This document shows, one piece after another, positions 1 to 8,101 of a stretch of DNA of 12,679 nt (positions within the stretch are counted from its first letter, which is position 1; each line of letters begins with the position of its first letter). The notes beneath the pieces are model-generated. The model was not told where the DNA came from. It did not search any database and worked only from the letters and a program-made list of their open reading frames with translations. Source of the stretch: an uncultured bacterium (GTDB lineage: Bacteria > Patescibacteria > Microgenomatia > Levybacterales > UBA12049); contig CAMPGJ010000018.1 in the NCBI GenBank assembly GCA_946885425.1, forward strand, positions 1 through 12,679, given 5' to 3'. Both the position numbers and the translations under genes were made by a program.

Positions 1-894
1 ATTATGGATTATCCTGATTCTTTTTCGGATCATATCCTTCCCGACCAGATACACAACATTAATCTTTCATTTATAGTTAAAACATTTGATAAACGCCGTG
101 GTGGAACAGCAGGTAATGCTTCCTATTCCCTTGCTCTTTTGGATACTCCTCACATACTTTTTTCAGCAGCAGGTAAAGATTTTGATGAATATAAAAAGTA
201 CTTTAAAGATATGGGAATTAACGTTAAGGTAAAAACATATAAAGATACTTACACTTCAACTGGATTTGCCATGACAGATAAAGGAAATAACCAAATCTGG
301 GGCTTCTTTCTAGGAGCTGGAGAGTTCAATGACACATTAGAGTTAAAAAAGATCGTCAAAAAGTCTGACCTCGTCCTTATCGGTCCACAAGGAGCAAAAG
401 GATCAATGTCTTTTGTAAAACAATGTATAGCTCTAGATATCCCTTATATGTTTGATCCTGGATTTATTTTGACACAAGTAAGCGATGACGATCTCACACG
501 CGGTGTAAAACATGCGGCCTATCTGATAGGTAATGATTACGAAATTAATCTCATCAAAACAAGAGTAAAAGAGTATGAGAAGCTTATCAAACGAAAAACG
601 GTTATTACCACACTTGGCGCACAGGGTGCTCTCATCCAGAAAGACGGAGAAACCATCGAAATCAAGACTGCCAAACCAAAAGAAGTTATCGACCCGACAG
701 GAGCAGGAGATGCCTGGAGGTCAGGATTTCTTGCAGGACTGATGCGTGGCTATGACCTCCAGACATGCGGGCAGATGGGATCAGTAGCATCATCTTTTTG
801 TATAGAAAAATACGGAACACAGGAACACACCTACACAAAAAAGGATTTCCAAACTCGCTATAGAAAAAATTACGGCACTCTGGTAAACTTATAG
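1..894 (+). CDS. PfkB-family carbohydrate/nucleoside kinase, adenosine-kinase-like (5' partial)
   Basis: ATP-dependent kinase of the ribokinase/PfkB fold, cytoplasmic. Counting from the first in-frame ATG (position 4), the glycine-rich substrate motif GGTAGN is at residues 33-38 and the C-terminal PfkB signature DPTGAGDAWRSG at 230-241, with Asp236 the expected catalytic base and the anion hole in GAGD; an NDYEI motif (177-181) matches the conserved NEYE-type segment. The true N-terminus is missing: family members normally have a first beta strand (a GSxAxD-type motif) about ten residues before the MDYP segment, and the frame is open to base 1, so the gene starts upstream of the window and the ATG at 4 is probably internal. 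It is followed by S-adenosylhomocysteine hydrolase on the same strand, 102 bp away. This favours adenosine (or a related nucleoside) as substrate, since that enzyme releases adenosine. Kinase family is certain; substrate is inferred. Confidence 0.9.
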   Translation: MMDYPDSFSDHILPDQIHNINLSFIVKTFDKRRGGTAGNASYSLALLDTPHILFSAAGKDFDEYKKYFKDMGINVKVKTYKDTYTSTGFAMTDKGNNQIWGFFLGAGEFNDTLELKKIVKKSDLVLIGPQGAKGSMSFVKQCIALDIPYMFDPGFILTQVSDDDLTRGVKHAAYLIGNDYEINLIKTRVKEYEKLIKRKTVITTLGAQGALIQKDGETIEIKTAKPKEVIDPTGAGDAWRSGFLAGLMRGYDLQTCGQMGSVASSFCIEKYGTQEHTYTKKDFQTRYRKNYGTLVNL

Positions 895-911
895 AATCTT
901 AATTTTAAAAC

Positions 912-2268
<1,357 letters not shown>

Positions 2269-2311
2269 ATTAGAATTAAGAAGCAAGAAGTAAGAATTAA
2301 GGACTCCTCCA

Positions 2312-2340
2312 TTGCAAATCTAGCCTCAGTTGACTATAAT
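2312..2340 (+). promoter_or_regulatory. Sigma70-type leaderless promoter for the 184-aa gene
   Basis: TTGCAA (2312-2317), 17-bp spacer, perfect TATAAT (2335-2340), then 7 nt to the ATG at 2348. Transcription would begin at or one base before the start codon, so there is no room for a ribosome-binding site. The TTG at 2330 that gives a longer reading frame lies inside the spacer and is rejected as a start. Confidence 0.8.
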
Positions 2341-2347
2341 CCTACCC

Positions 2348-2902
2348 ATGACAGGGCGAGAAGGTTTTATTGGTGGAATTCCGGAAAACATTTTTCGGGA
2401 TGGGTTTGATGAATTTCCTATCCTTGGCAGGTCTGGAAGTTTGCTAGAAGGGTCGATACAAAAAGATCAGGTTTTGTTACAATCACAGGAAAAACTGCCT
2501 AATACAAAAGGGACACCGTTATATATATTTAAAGCAGCCATAGACTATGATGATCCTCACATGCTCAGCTTAAATATTAGAACCAAACGCGGCAATCCCC
2601 CGGTAAAACATCCGGATCTTTACGCATCCGCACTTGTTGAACGTTCACTAACATATTTGGAAGAACAAGGTTCAGAAATACGCCGAATTAAAGGCTTTTG
2701 GGCGGGAGGAGACAATTATGATGAGTATTGGAAACATATAAGGAAGATAGAAAACATGAGACATGCTACCCAAGTAGATAAAAAAGAAGCAGCAAAAAAC
2801 ACCTGGACCGGACACATGGCTCAGACACTTGGATTTACTGACGTACAGAGTGTTGATCAAAAACTTTTTGGTACAGTAAAGGTAATTTTTAGCAAGCCCT
2901 GA
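2348..2902 (+). CDS. Conserved-looking hypothetical protein, 184 aa
   Basis: I do not recognise the family. The protein is soluble-looking, with no signal peptide or membrane segment. The N-terminus is rich in Gly, Phe and Ile (MTGREGFIGGIPENIF), the middle has a strand-like stretch (PLYIFKAAIDYDD), and the C-terminal third is aromatic and charged, with FWAGGDNYDEYWK and TWTGHMAQTLGFTDV motifs suggesting a folded globular domain. The start at ATG 2348 is set by a strong promoter ending 7 nt upstream. It follows ahcY by 79 bp of mostly purine-rich sequence and precedes another unknown gene with a nearly identical promoter, so the two may be expressed together. Existence of the gene is well supported by the promoter, length and ordinary amino-acid composition; function is unknown. 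Confidence 0.75.
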   Translation: MTGREGFIGGIPENIFRDGFDEFPILGRSGSLLEGSIQKDQVLLQSQEKLPNTKGTPLYIFKAAIDYDDPHMLSLNIRTKRGNPPVKHPDLYASALVERSLTYLEEQGSEIRRIKGFWAGGDNYDEYWKHIRKIENMRHATQVDKKEAAKNTWTGHMAQTLGFTDVQSVDQKLFGTVKVIFSKP

Positions 2903-2937
2903 TCCTCTTATAAAACCAATAGGCATTTATTGAATTT

Positions 2938-2966
2938 TTGCAAAACCAGCAATTTTGTTCTATAAT
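2938..2966 (+). promoter_or_regulatory. Sigma70-type leaderless promoter for the 151-aa gene
   Basis: TTGCAA (2938-2943), 17-bp spacer, TATAAT (2961-2966), 7 nt, ATG at 2974. Hexamers, spacer length and distance to the ATG are the same as in the promoter at 2312-2340, and both share TATAATCC and an AGC in the spacer. The TTG at 2938 that opens a longer reading frame is the -35 box itself. Confidence 0.8.
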
Positions 2967-2973
2967 CCCCACT

Positions 2974-3429
2974 ATGGCAGAGATACACAGACAAGGGTTA
3001 TCGGTTGAAGTTATGGCGGCAATTATGCTTAATGCACAGCTTTCGGCTGGTGCAGAACAAGCTAAACCTTTTGATGTCTTTACTCCTGAAGCAGATGAGC
3101 ATTTAAACAAAAATCCTATTTCAACAGTGATTGTGGCAGTCGAAGCAAAAACAAGACCTGATGTAGCATCCTCAAAAAGCGAGAAAGACCGACAGGAAAA
3201 GGAAATTGAAGCGGGTCGAGAAGATCTTAAATCATTAACAGAGACACTTGAAACAGTTCAGAAATCTACTGAAAAAATTGTTTTCCAACCTCAATACCGC
3301 AACTCTAGCGTAAAACTTACAGCTCCTTCTGAATTTGTCAGATCACTTGCTTACAGAAGAGACGTTATGGATATTGATATTCTAGAAAAACCTCCTCTTC
3401 CTCCTAAATTCCCATCAATCGGGATATAA
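2974..3429 (+). CDS. Hypothetical protein with central coiled coil, 151 aa
   Basis: No recognised family. From ATG 2974 the protein begins with an Ala/Met-rich amphipathic or weakly hydrophobic stretch (about residues 9-26), too interrupted to call a signal peptide. It then has a strongly charged helical region (about 60-100, rich in Glu, Lys and Leu with heptad-like spacing: KDRQEKEIEAGREDLKSL) likely to form a coiled coil, and a Pro-rich C-terminus (EKPPLPPKFPS). The start is fixed by the promoter ending at 2966; there is no Shine-Dalgarno sequence. The TAA stop (3427-3429) directly abuts the stop of the opposite-strand gene. Small coiled-coil proteins are often scaffold or partner proteins, but nothing here identifies a partner. 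Confidence 0.7.
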   Translation: MAEIHRQGLSVEVMAAIMLNAQLSAGAEQAKPFDVFTPEADEHLNKNPISTVIVAVEAKTRPDVASSKSEKDRQEKEIEAGREDLKSLTETLETVQKSTEKIVFQPQYRNSSVKLTAPSEFVRSLAYRRDVMDIDILEKPPLPPKFPSIGI

Positions 3430-4425
3430 TTAACCCTGGAATGCGTCCCGAACCTTTTCAGCTAATGCTTGAGCTGTTTGTCTTTTTTCAGGAGGAATTA
3501 GATTAGTTTTTCCATAAATCCGGGATTCTAATGTAGGATCTGTAATTAGAAATTCAACACCAACTTGACGCTGGCTTGAGTTCTCCAGATGGCGAGTATT
3601 GTAGGAGCGCATGCTAAGTTCCAGACCGTCATAGACACCAAGTAAACTGCCCTTAGGATGGGTAAAGGCTGCAAAGACTTTTAGTCTACCAAGTTTGGCC
3701 TTATCTTCATTGTGTAATGTATCATTGAGCCGATCCGCCAGTTCGCCGGAATTAATCCCGGTATATCCCTCCGGATGAAGCAATATTTGCATGCGCCTGG
3801 GTAAGACAGGTTGCTTTGCACCAATTGCTTGCAGCAGGATCGCTTCCGGATTTTCTTTATTCAATTCAGAATAAATATTGAGTAGATATGGTTCTGTATA
3901 ACGACGAAGGTCAGAGTCAGCAGAATTATTTTTTTTCTCGGAACGTAGCGCTTCAATTGTAACATTTGTTTTGTAAAATGTTCTGCCGCCAATAAAAAAT
4001 GCACTTCTTCCGTCTTTACCCAACTGCACAGATCCTCTATTTTCATGTTGATCGTCCAACTGAAGCTTCTCCCCTTTTTTAAAATGAGCTCTAACAGCAT
4101 TGAGCGCCGTATCAATCTCTGTCTGATAGGCGGGCTCACCGGTAAAATTTTTATAGTCACGCAAATCTTCTTCTGTATAATATTTAAACCCTTTTGTAGG
4201 AGAATTTCCACGTCTTCTTAATTCACTCTCAAATATGATATGAGATCGAGGAATAGGAGCTGTTGATTGATATTCGCTATGAGCAAAAGTATTGATAGCA
4301 TTAACTACCCCATTCCAGTCAGGCAGGTAAATACCATATGCCTTTTCAGGCTCAATATTGATTTTTGAAACCTTATCTTTCCGTTCATAAGGCAGAAGAT
4401 GTCCAAGTTTTCTTTCTCTTTCCAT
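3430..4425 (-). CDS. Hypothetical protein, 331 aa
   Basis: No recognised family. Basic, hydrophilic protein beginning MERERKLGHLLPYERKD, without a signal peptide or membrane segment. Segments that look like ordered structure are AYGIYLPDWNGVVNAINTF (about 29-47), a region with KYYTEEDLRDYKNFTGEPAY, a strand-rich core with SAFFIGGRTFYKTNVTIEAL, and RRMQILLHPEGYTG followed by a helix ending at LNDTLH. The start at 4425 is supported by a purine-rich GGAAGAG 3 nt upstream, making this the one gene in the window with a plausible Shine-Dalgarno sequence. Its TAA (3432-3430) touches the stop of the convergent 151-aa gene with no intergenic base and no terminator hairpin. It is divergent from the secreted glycosidase, with 88 bp between start codons. 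Function unknown. Confidence 0.75.
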   Translation of the reverse strand: MERERKLGHLLPYERKDKVSKINIEPEKAYGIYLPDWNGVVNAINTFAHSEYQSTAPIPRSHIIFESELRRRGNSPTKGFKYYTEEDLRDYKNFTGEPAYQTEIDTALNAVRAHFKKGEKLQLDDQHENRGSVQLGKDGRSAFFIGGRTFYKTNVTIEALRSEKKNNSADSDLRRYTEPYLLNIYSELNKENPEAILLQAIGAKQPVLPRRMQILLHPEGYTGINSGELADRLNDTLHNEDKAKLGRLKVFAAFTHPKGSLLGVYDGLELSMRSYNTRHLENSSQRQVGVEFLITDPTLESRIYGKTNLIPPEKRQTAQALAEKVRDAFQG

Positions 4426-4435
4426 ATACTCTTCC

Positions 4436-4450
4436 AGTTTGACTCAAACT
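4436..4450. promoter_or_regulatory. 15-bp perfect palindrome between divergent genes (candidate operator)
   Basis: AGTTTGACTCAAACT reads the same on both strands around a central C. It lies in the 88-bp region between the 331-aa gene (-) and the secreted glycosidase (+) and overlaps the proposed minus-strand -10 box. The position is right for a dimeric repressor site, but the site could also be fortuitous in AT-rich DNA. Confidence 0.4.
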
Positions 4451-4453
4451 ATA
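4448..4453 (-). promoter_or_regulatory. Possible -10 box for the 331-aa gene
   Basis: On the minus strand TATAGT ends about 22 nt upstream of the ATG at 4425, giving a short untranslated leader that contains GGAAGAG. No convincing -35 hexamer is present at 16-18 bp, so this is tentative. Confidence 0.35.
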
Positions 4454-4496
4454 TGGTACTAACTTGACAGTAATCGTACAAATTGTAGGTAACTGA

Positions 4497-4505
4497 TGTT
4501 ATAAT
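4497..4505 (+). promoter_or_regulatory. Extended -10 leaderless promoter of the secreted glycosidase
   Basis: TGTTATAAT (extended -10, TGn plus a perfect hexamer), then 8 nt to the ATG at 4514. No -35 box exists at 16-18 bp; a TTGACA at 4464-4469 is 30 bp away, too far. The transcript would start within about two bases of the ATG. Confidence 0.7.
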
Positions 4506-4513
4506 TTGTTTGT

Positions 4514-5674
4514 ATGGCCAAAAAAGTTATATTATCCTTAATTCTTACTTCTTTCTTCTTACTTCTTGCCCCACGTGCTTATGCAATTGAGTATCCTCTT
4601 AATAAACCAAATAACAAAGTAGGAATTCATATTCTATTTGATACAGAACTCCCACAGGCTGCTGCACTCATTAATTCCAACGGTGGAGACTGGGGTTATG
4701 TAACTATACCTGTCCAGGTTGGAGATAAGGATCTAGTAAAATGGCAAAAATTTATGGATGCTGCAAAAAAATCTCATGTAATCCCTATCATACGTCTTTC
4801 AACAGAGGGTGATCCTTTCAATACGCAAGTATGGAGAAAACCTACGCATGCAGATATCATAGATTTTGCGAATTTTCTAGATTCCTTAGACTGGCCGGTA
4901 AAAAACAGATATGTTATTCTCTTTAACGAAGTAAACAGAGGTGACGAATGGGGCGGCGGAGTAAATGCTGCTGAGTACGCAGATTTATTAAGCTTTGGTG
5001 TCACTGTATTTAAATCAAAAACTCCTGACTTTTTCTTAATAAGTGCCGGACTTGATAATGCAGCACCAAACCGTTTTCCTCTATATATGAATCAATATGA
5101 TTATATGAGAAGGATGAATGACGCAGTACCTGGTATATTTAATCAGGTGGATGGATTGGCGAGTCATTCATACCCAAATCCAGCCTTTGCGCAGCCTCCT
5201 AATACCACGAGCCTTATGGGGACGGGAAGCTTTATTTTCGAACGCAAACTAGCAAAAACACTCAGCCAGAAAGATCTACCCGTATTTATCACAGAAACAG
5301 GCTGGTCAACAACAGCAGTTTCACCAGAAAAACAGGCAACCTATTACCAACAAGCTTTTTCTACGATATGGAATGATCCTAATGTGGTTGCTGTTGCGCC
5401 TTTTCTTCTTCAGGGATCAGGAGGGCCATTCGAAAAATTCTCTCTTCTGGACGGCGCCGCTCATCCGACAAAACCCTATGATGCAATACGTAATCTCACA
5501 AAGGTAAAAGGAGCCCCAACACTAAGCGCGACAGTTCTTGCTGCCGAAACACACCGGTCTGATAATCCAACAGGAACTCCAAAAGTAAACTTCAGTAAAA
5601 AAACAATAAAGAAAGAACCATACCTCCCAATGTCCTTTGTAATAGAAATATATAAATGGCTAGTGAAAATATAA
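4514..5674 (+). CDS. Secreted glycoside hydrolase, clan GH-A-like
   Basis: Predicted exported TIM-barrel glycosidase, 386 aa. Residues 1-24 form a signal peptide (MAKK, hydrophobic core, AYA before Ile25, a good signal-peptidase I site). The retaining clan-A catalytic pair is visible: acid/base Glu139 in the LFNEVNRGDEW segment (Asn138-Glu139) at the end of strand 4, and nucleophile Glu261 in FITETGWST at strand 7. Between them ASHSYPNP (217-224) carries the His and Tyr often found at strand 6. After the barrel (to about 330) comes a linker rich in Thr, Lys and Pro and a short C-terminal hydrophobic segment (PMSFVIEIYKWLV) that could associate with the membrane. Relatives are annotated as cellulase-family (GH5/GH39-like) enzymes; the substrate cannot be read from sequence. 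Preceded by a leaderless extended -10 promoter, it appears to be a single-gene unit. Confidence 0.85.
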   Translation: MAKKVILSLILTSFFLLLAPRAYAIEYPLNKPNNKVGIHILFDTELPQAAALINSNGGDWGYVTIPVQVGDKDLVKWQKFMDAAKKSHVIPIIRLSTEGDPFNTQVWRKPTHADIIDFANFLDSLDWPVKNRYVILFNEVNRGDEWGGGVNAAEYADLLSFGVTVFKSKTPDFFLISAGLDNAAPNRFPLYMNQYDYMRRMNDAVPGIFNQVDGLASHSYPNPAFAQPPNTTSLMGTGSFIFERKLAKTLSQKDLPVFITETGWSTTAVSPEKQATYYQQAFSTIWNDPNVVAVAPFLLQGSGGPFEKFSLLDGAAHPTKPYDAIRNLTKVKGAPTLSATVLAAETHRSDNPTGTPKVNFSKKTIKKEPYLPMSFVIEIYKWLVKI

Positions 5675-5680
5675 AAGCTA

Positions 5681-5778
5681 TGCGAATTACTACAAATTTT
5701 CACTACAAATTTAGCTACAAATCTACAAATATTTGTGGATTCGTAGTAAAATTCGAATATAATTCGAGACAATTCGCA
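5681..5778. repeat. Palindromic element of CTACAAAT/ATTCGTAG units (family D)
   Basis: Near-palindrome of about 98 bp with the centre between 5730 and 5731. Outer ends are TGCGAATT (5681-5688) and AATTCGCA (5771-5778). The inner 16-nt arms (5715-5730 and 5731-5746) pair at 14 of 16 positions with no loop. The left arm contains four CTACAAAT units and the right arm their complements, some in the ATTCG form. It fills nearly the whole space between the glycosidase and holA. The right arm contains TATAAT (5758-5763), so the element may supply the holA promoter. Confidence 0.85.
5758..5763 (+). promoter_or_regulatory. Possible -10 box for holA within the repeat
   Basis: TATAAT 17 nt before the holA ATG (5781). 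A weaker GACAAT (5768-5773) sits 7 nt before the ATG, which matches the leaderless spacing elsewhere in the window. Neither has a good -35 hexamer, so which is used cannot be decided from sequence. Confidence 0.35.
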
Positions 5779-5780
5779 TT

Positions 5781-6554
5781 ATGCTAATAATTGTACATGG
5801 TGATGATATTGTTGCTTCACGGAAGTATTTTACTGATCTAAAGGATAAGCATGTTGGTGCTCATTCTTTTGATGGTGCTTCTGTCACGTTAACTGACCTG
5901 GCTCAGATATTTGAAGGTGGTGGGCTTTTTGAAGACAGTAAAACAGTTTTTATTGAACAGCTCCTCACAAAAAAAACACGCGGAAGAAAAACAAAAACCA
6001 GTGAACCAACTGAATTGGATGCTATCCTCGCCTACTTTGATAAACATGCCTCGTTACACACTATTATCCTTTGGGAAAATAAAGAAATTGAAAAAGGTGT
6101 AATTTTAGGGTTTAAGACAGCAGAAATTAAGATATTTAGGCTTCCCCAAACACTTTTTCTTTTTCTCGACAATATAAAACGTGGAAATGGAAAAATTCTT
6201 GTTAAGCTATTTCATCAAACAATCGCTAACACAGAGACTGAGATGGTATTTTTTATGTTAGTCAGGCAGATAAGACTTCTCCTTGCACTCACTCCGTCAT
6301 TGCGAGGAACGAAGCAACCTAGTCCAAACGAGATTGCCACGCTTCCTACGGTCGCTCGCAATGACGCAATAGACGAGATCAAACGGATGCAACCTTGGCA
6401 AAAAACAAAATTACAAAAACAAGCAGCTTCATTTACACCTGAAGAACTCAAACAAATTTACCATAAGCTTTTCCAAATAGAAGTAGGGCAAAAAACAGGG
6501 TCACTTTCCCTACCTGTAAGATCCGCAATTGACTTTTTATTACTAGATATATAA
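5781..6554 (+). CDS. holA: DNA polymerase III, delta subunit
   Basis: Clamp-loader delta subunit, which opens the beta sliding clamp in the tau3-delta-delta' complex. The 257-aa protein is shorter than the usual ~330-340. It starts MLIIVHGDD with the SRKY helix (13-16), continues with the family's LFEDSKTVFIEQLL segment (49-62), and has the C-terminal collar domain (about 135-257), with LVRQIRLLLAL, MQPWQKTKLQKQAASF and a LKQIYHKLFQIEVGQKTG run matching the conserved LxxxYxxLxxxDxxxKTG pattern. As is normal for delta there is no Walker A motif. Residues 172-196 are encoded by a palindromic repeat inserted in frame in a loop of the collar domain. There is no Shine-Dalgarno sequence. Family assignment rests on the pattern over the whole length and the collar domain; confidence is good but not absolute. 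Confidence 0.85.
   Translation: MLIIVHGDDIVASRKYFTDLKDKHVGAHSFDGASVTLTDLAQIFEGGGLFEDSKTVFIEQLLTKKTRGRKTKTSEPTELDAILAYFDKHASLHTIILWENKEIEKGVILGFKTAEIKIFRLPQTLFLFLDNIKRGNGKILVKLFHQTIANTETEMVFFMLVRQIRLLLALTPSLRGTKQPSPNEIATLPTVARNDAIDEIKRMQPWQKTKLQKQAASFTPEELKQIYHKLFQIEVGQKTGSLSLPVRSAIDFLLLDI
6295..6366. repeat. Palindromic element inside holA (family B)
   Basis: 72 bp bounded by perfect 12-nt inverted repeats, CGTCATTGCGAG (6295-6306) and CTCGCAATGACG (6355-6366), with further complementarity inside. The length is exactly 24 codons. It is open in the holA frame and encodes the segment SLRGTKQPSPNEIATLPTVA within residues 172-196. The sequence belongs to a type of GTCATTGCGAGG...CGCAATGAC repeat known from many bacterial genomes, normally intergenic. 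Confidence 0.92.
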
Positions 6555-6564
6555 TATTGAATAT

Positions 6565-6664
6565 GTCATTCTGGAGCGAAGCCTGGTTCTAAATAGTATC
6601 CCGGCGAAGCGATAGAAACTCCTCAGGAGATCCTATCAGTCGCTCTAGCTCCTTCCAGGATGAC
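6565..6664. repeat. Family A palindromic element upstream of the phosphomannomutase
   Basis: 100-bp element running from GTCATTCTGGAGCGAAG to CTCCTTCCAGGATGAC; the ends pair after allowing one bulge. The inner part contains AGCGATAGAA and CAGGAGATCCTATCAGTCGCTC, nearly identical to the copy at 10558-10639, so the two are recent relatives. The right arm ends 7 nt before the ATG at 6672. Confidence 0.9.
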
Positions 6665-6671
6665 CATAACT

Positions 6672-8060
6672 ATGAATGACATTGATCCAAAAATTTTTAA
6701 AGCATATGATATCCGTGGGATTTATCCTGAGCAGCTTAATGAAGATAACATTGTTCACATCGTCCGCGCCATTTATAAATTCTTCTATGACAAATTAAAT
6801 AAAGATCAATTAACTGTCGTCCTAGCTTATGATATGCGTCTTTCAGGTCCGCAATTGTTTGAAGCAGCAAAAGAAACGCTCGTTGCTATGGGAGCCAGTG
6901 TTATTGACTGCGGACAACTTTCAACACCATCTTTTTATTATACTGCAGCAAATTATGGATATGACTGCGGTATACAAATCACAGCTTCACATAATCCAAA
7001 AGAATATAACGGTTTAAAATTTGTAATTAATAGCCCTCATGGTCTTATTAAAATCGGCGGCTCTACCGGCATGCCACAGATTAAGGATATGGCTATCAGC
7101 GGTGTTGATTTCACTCCATTGCATGAAGGAGAAGTTATAGAAAAAAAACATATTCTTGATGAGGAAGTTGACAATGCACTAAAACTTTTCAATAATCCTG
7201 AAATTAAGCATTTTAAAATAGTTGCAGATCCAGCAAACGCAATGGGTGCTCAATATATTGAAGCTCTTTTCAATATCGTCCCTACTAATCTGGTGAAGAT
7301 GAATTTTGAGCTGGATGGAAGTTTTCCTGCGCATCAGCCAGATCCCCTTGATTTTGATAATTTAAAAGATCTTCAGGCAAAAGTAATCGAAGAAAAAGCA
7401 GATCTTGGACTGGCTCCAGATGGTGATGGCGATAGGCTCTATTTTGTTGATGAAAAAGGACAAATTATTCCGGCAACAATTATAACTGCCCTCGTCGCAA
7501 GAGAATTATTGAAAGAAAAACCAGGATCGACAATTCTTTTTGACGTGAGGTATATTCTTGGCTCCAAAAAAATTGTTGAAGAATTTGGAGGTAAGTCTGC
7601 TGTAACAAGAGTCGGACATGCCTTTATTACTGAACAACTGGGAATAACAGGCGGGATTTTTGCAGGAGAATCATCAGGTCATTTTTATTATCAAGCCAAT
7701 GGCAATGCTGAATCACAGCTGGCAACGCTTATTTGCGTCCTTAAAGTACTCACAGAAGAAGGCAAACCCATGTCTGAAGTCGTTAATGATCTCAAACGCA
7801 GTCATGAATCTGGAGAATTTAATTTCAAAGTTACTAATGCACCAGAGATTCTGGATGCATTAAAAACCAAGTATCAAGATGGTGATTTAGATACTCTTGA
7901 TGGAGTATCCATTAACTATCCTAATTGGAGATTTAACGTCCGCACGTCAAACACTGAACCTCTACTCCGTTTGAACGTAGAAAGTTTTGATGAAACGACA
8001 ATGACGCAAAAGAGGGATGAATTAAAAGGACTTATTGAAAGCCTGGCAAAAGGGGCTTAA
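6672..8060 (+). CDS. manB: Phosphomannomutase/phosphoglucomutase
   Basis: Alpha-D-phosphohexomutase interconverting mannose-6-P with mannose-1-P and glucose-6-P with glucose-1-P; cytoplasmic, four domains, 462 aa, the normal length. It begins with the typical PKIFKAYDIRGIYP segment. The phosphoserine loop TASHNP has Ser106, the metal-binding loop is DGDGDR (250-255), the sugar-recognition loop GESSGH (332-337), and the phosphate-binding loop RTSNTEPLLR lies near 425-434, so all four functional loops are intact. The ATG at 6660 is in frame but belongs to the repeat end and adds only MTIT, so 6672 is chosen. It follows holA by 117 bp occupied by the repeat, and precedes the cupin gene by 41 bp. 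With the isomerases downstream it forms the route from fructose-6-P to sugar-1-phosphates for nucleotide-sugar synthesis. Confidence 0.95.
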   Translation: MNDIDPKIFKAYDIRGIYPEQLNEDNIVHIVRAIYKFFYDKLNKDQLTVVLAYDMRLSGPQLFEAAKETLVAMGASVIDCGQLSTPSFYYTAANYGYDCGIQITASHNPKEYNGLKFVINSPHGLIKIGGSTGMPQIKDMAISGVDFTPLHEGEVIEKKHILDEEVDNALKLFNNPEIKHFKIVADPANAMGAQYIEALFNIVPTNLVKMNFELDGSFPAHQPDPLDFDNLKDLQAKVIEEKADLGLAPDGDGDRLYFVDEKGQIIPATIITALVARELLKEKPGSTILFDVRYILGSKKIVEEFGGKSAVTRVGHAFITEQLGITGGIFAGESSGHFYYQANGNAESQLATLICVLKVLTEEGKPMSEVVNDLKRSHESGEFNFKVTNAPEILDALKTKYQDGDLDTLDGVSINYPNWRFNVRTSNTEPLLRLNVESFDETTMTQKRDELKGLIESLAKGA

Positions 8061-8071
8061 GGGTGTTCTTC

Positions 8072-8100
8072 CCCTATCCCCTAGCACCTAGACCCTAAAC
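8072..8100. repeat. CCCTA-rich tract between mutase and cupin genes
   Basis: Degenerate CCCTA units filling most of the 41-bp gap. They share the core CTATCCCCTA with 9890-9910. No promoter or Shine-Dalgarno sequence for the cupin gene is visible in it. Confidence 0.5.
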
Positions 8101-8101
8101 T

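Noticed and set aside
2330..2347. TTG start giving a 190-aa protein
   Set aside because: It lies within the promoter spacer upstream of the TATAAT; the ATG at 2348 fits the promoter.
2938..2973. TTG start giving a 163-aa protein
   Set aside because: This TTG is the -35 box of the promoter for the ATG at 2974.
4464..4469. TTGACA as the -35 box of the secreted glycosidase promoter
   Set aside because: The spacer to TATAAT would be 30 bp, far beyond the usable range; the extended -10 explains the promoter better.
5689..5730. CTACAAAT units as a CRISPR-like or iteron array
   Set aside because: Units are only 8 nt with irregular spacing and are mirrored as inverted copies in the right arm, so they are part of a palindromic element.
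6215..6451. Minus-strand 78-codon frame opposite holA
   Set aside because: Much of it is the reverse reading of the palindromic repeat; there is no promoter and it is antisense to a real gene.
6565..6664. Intrinsic terminators at family A hairpins
   Set aside because: None of the family A hairpins is followed by a run of T residues, and several sit a few bases before a start codon.
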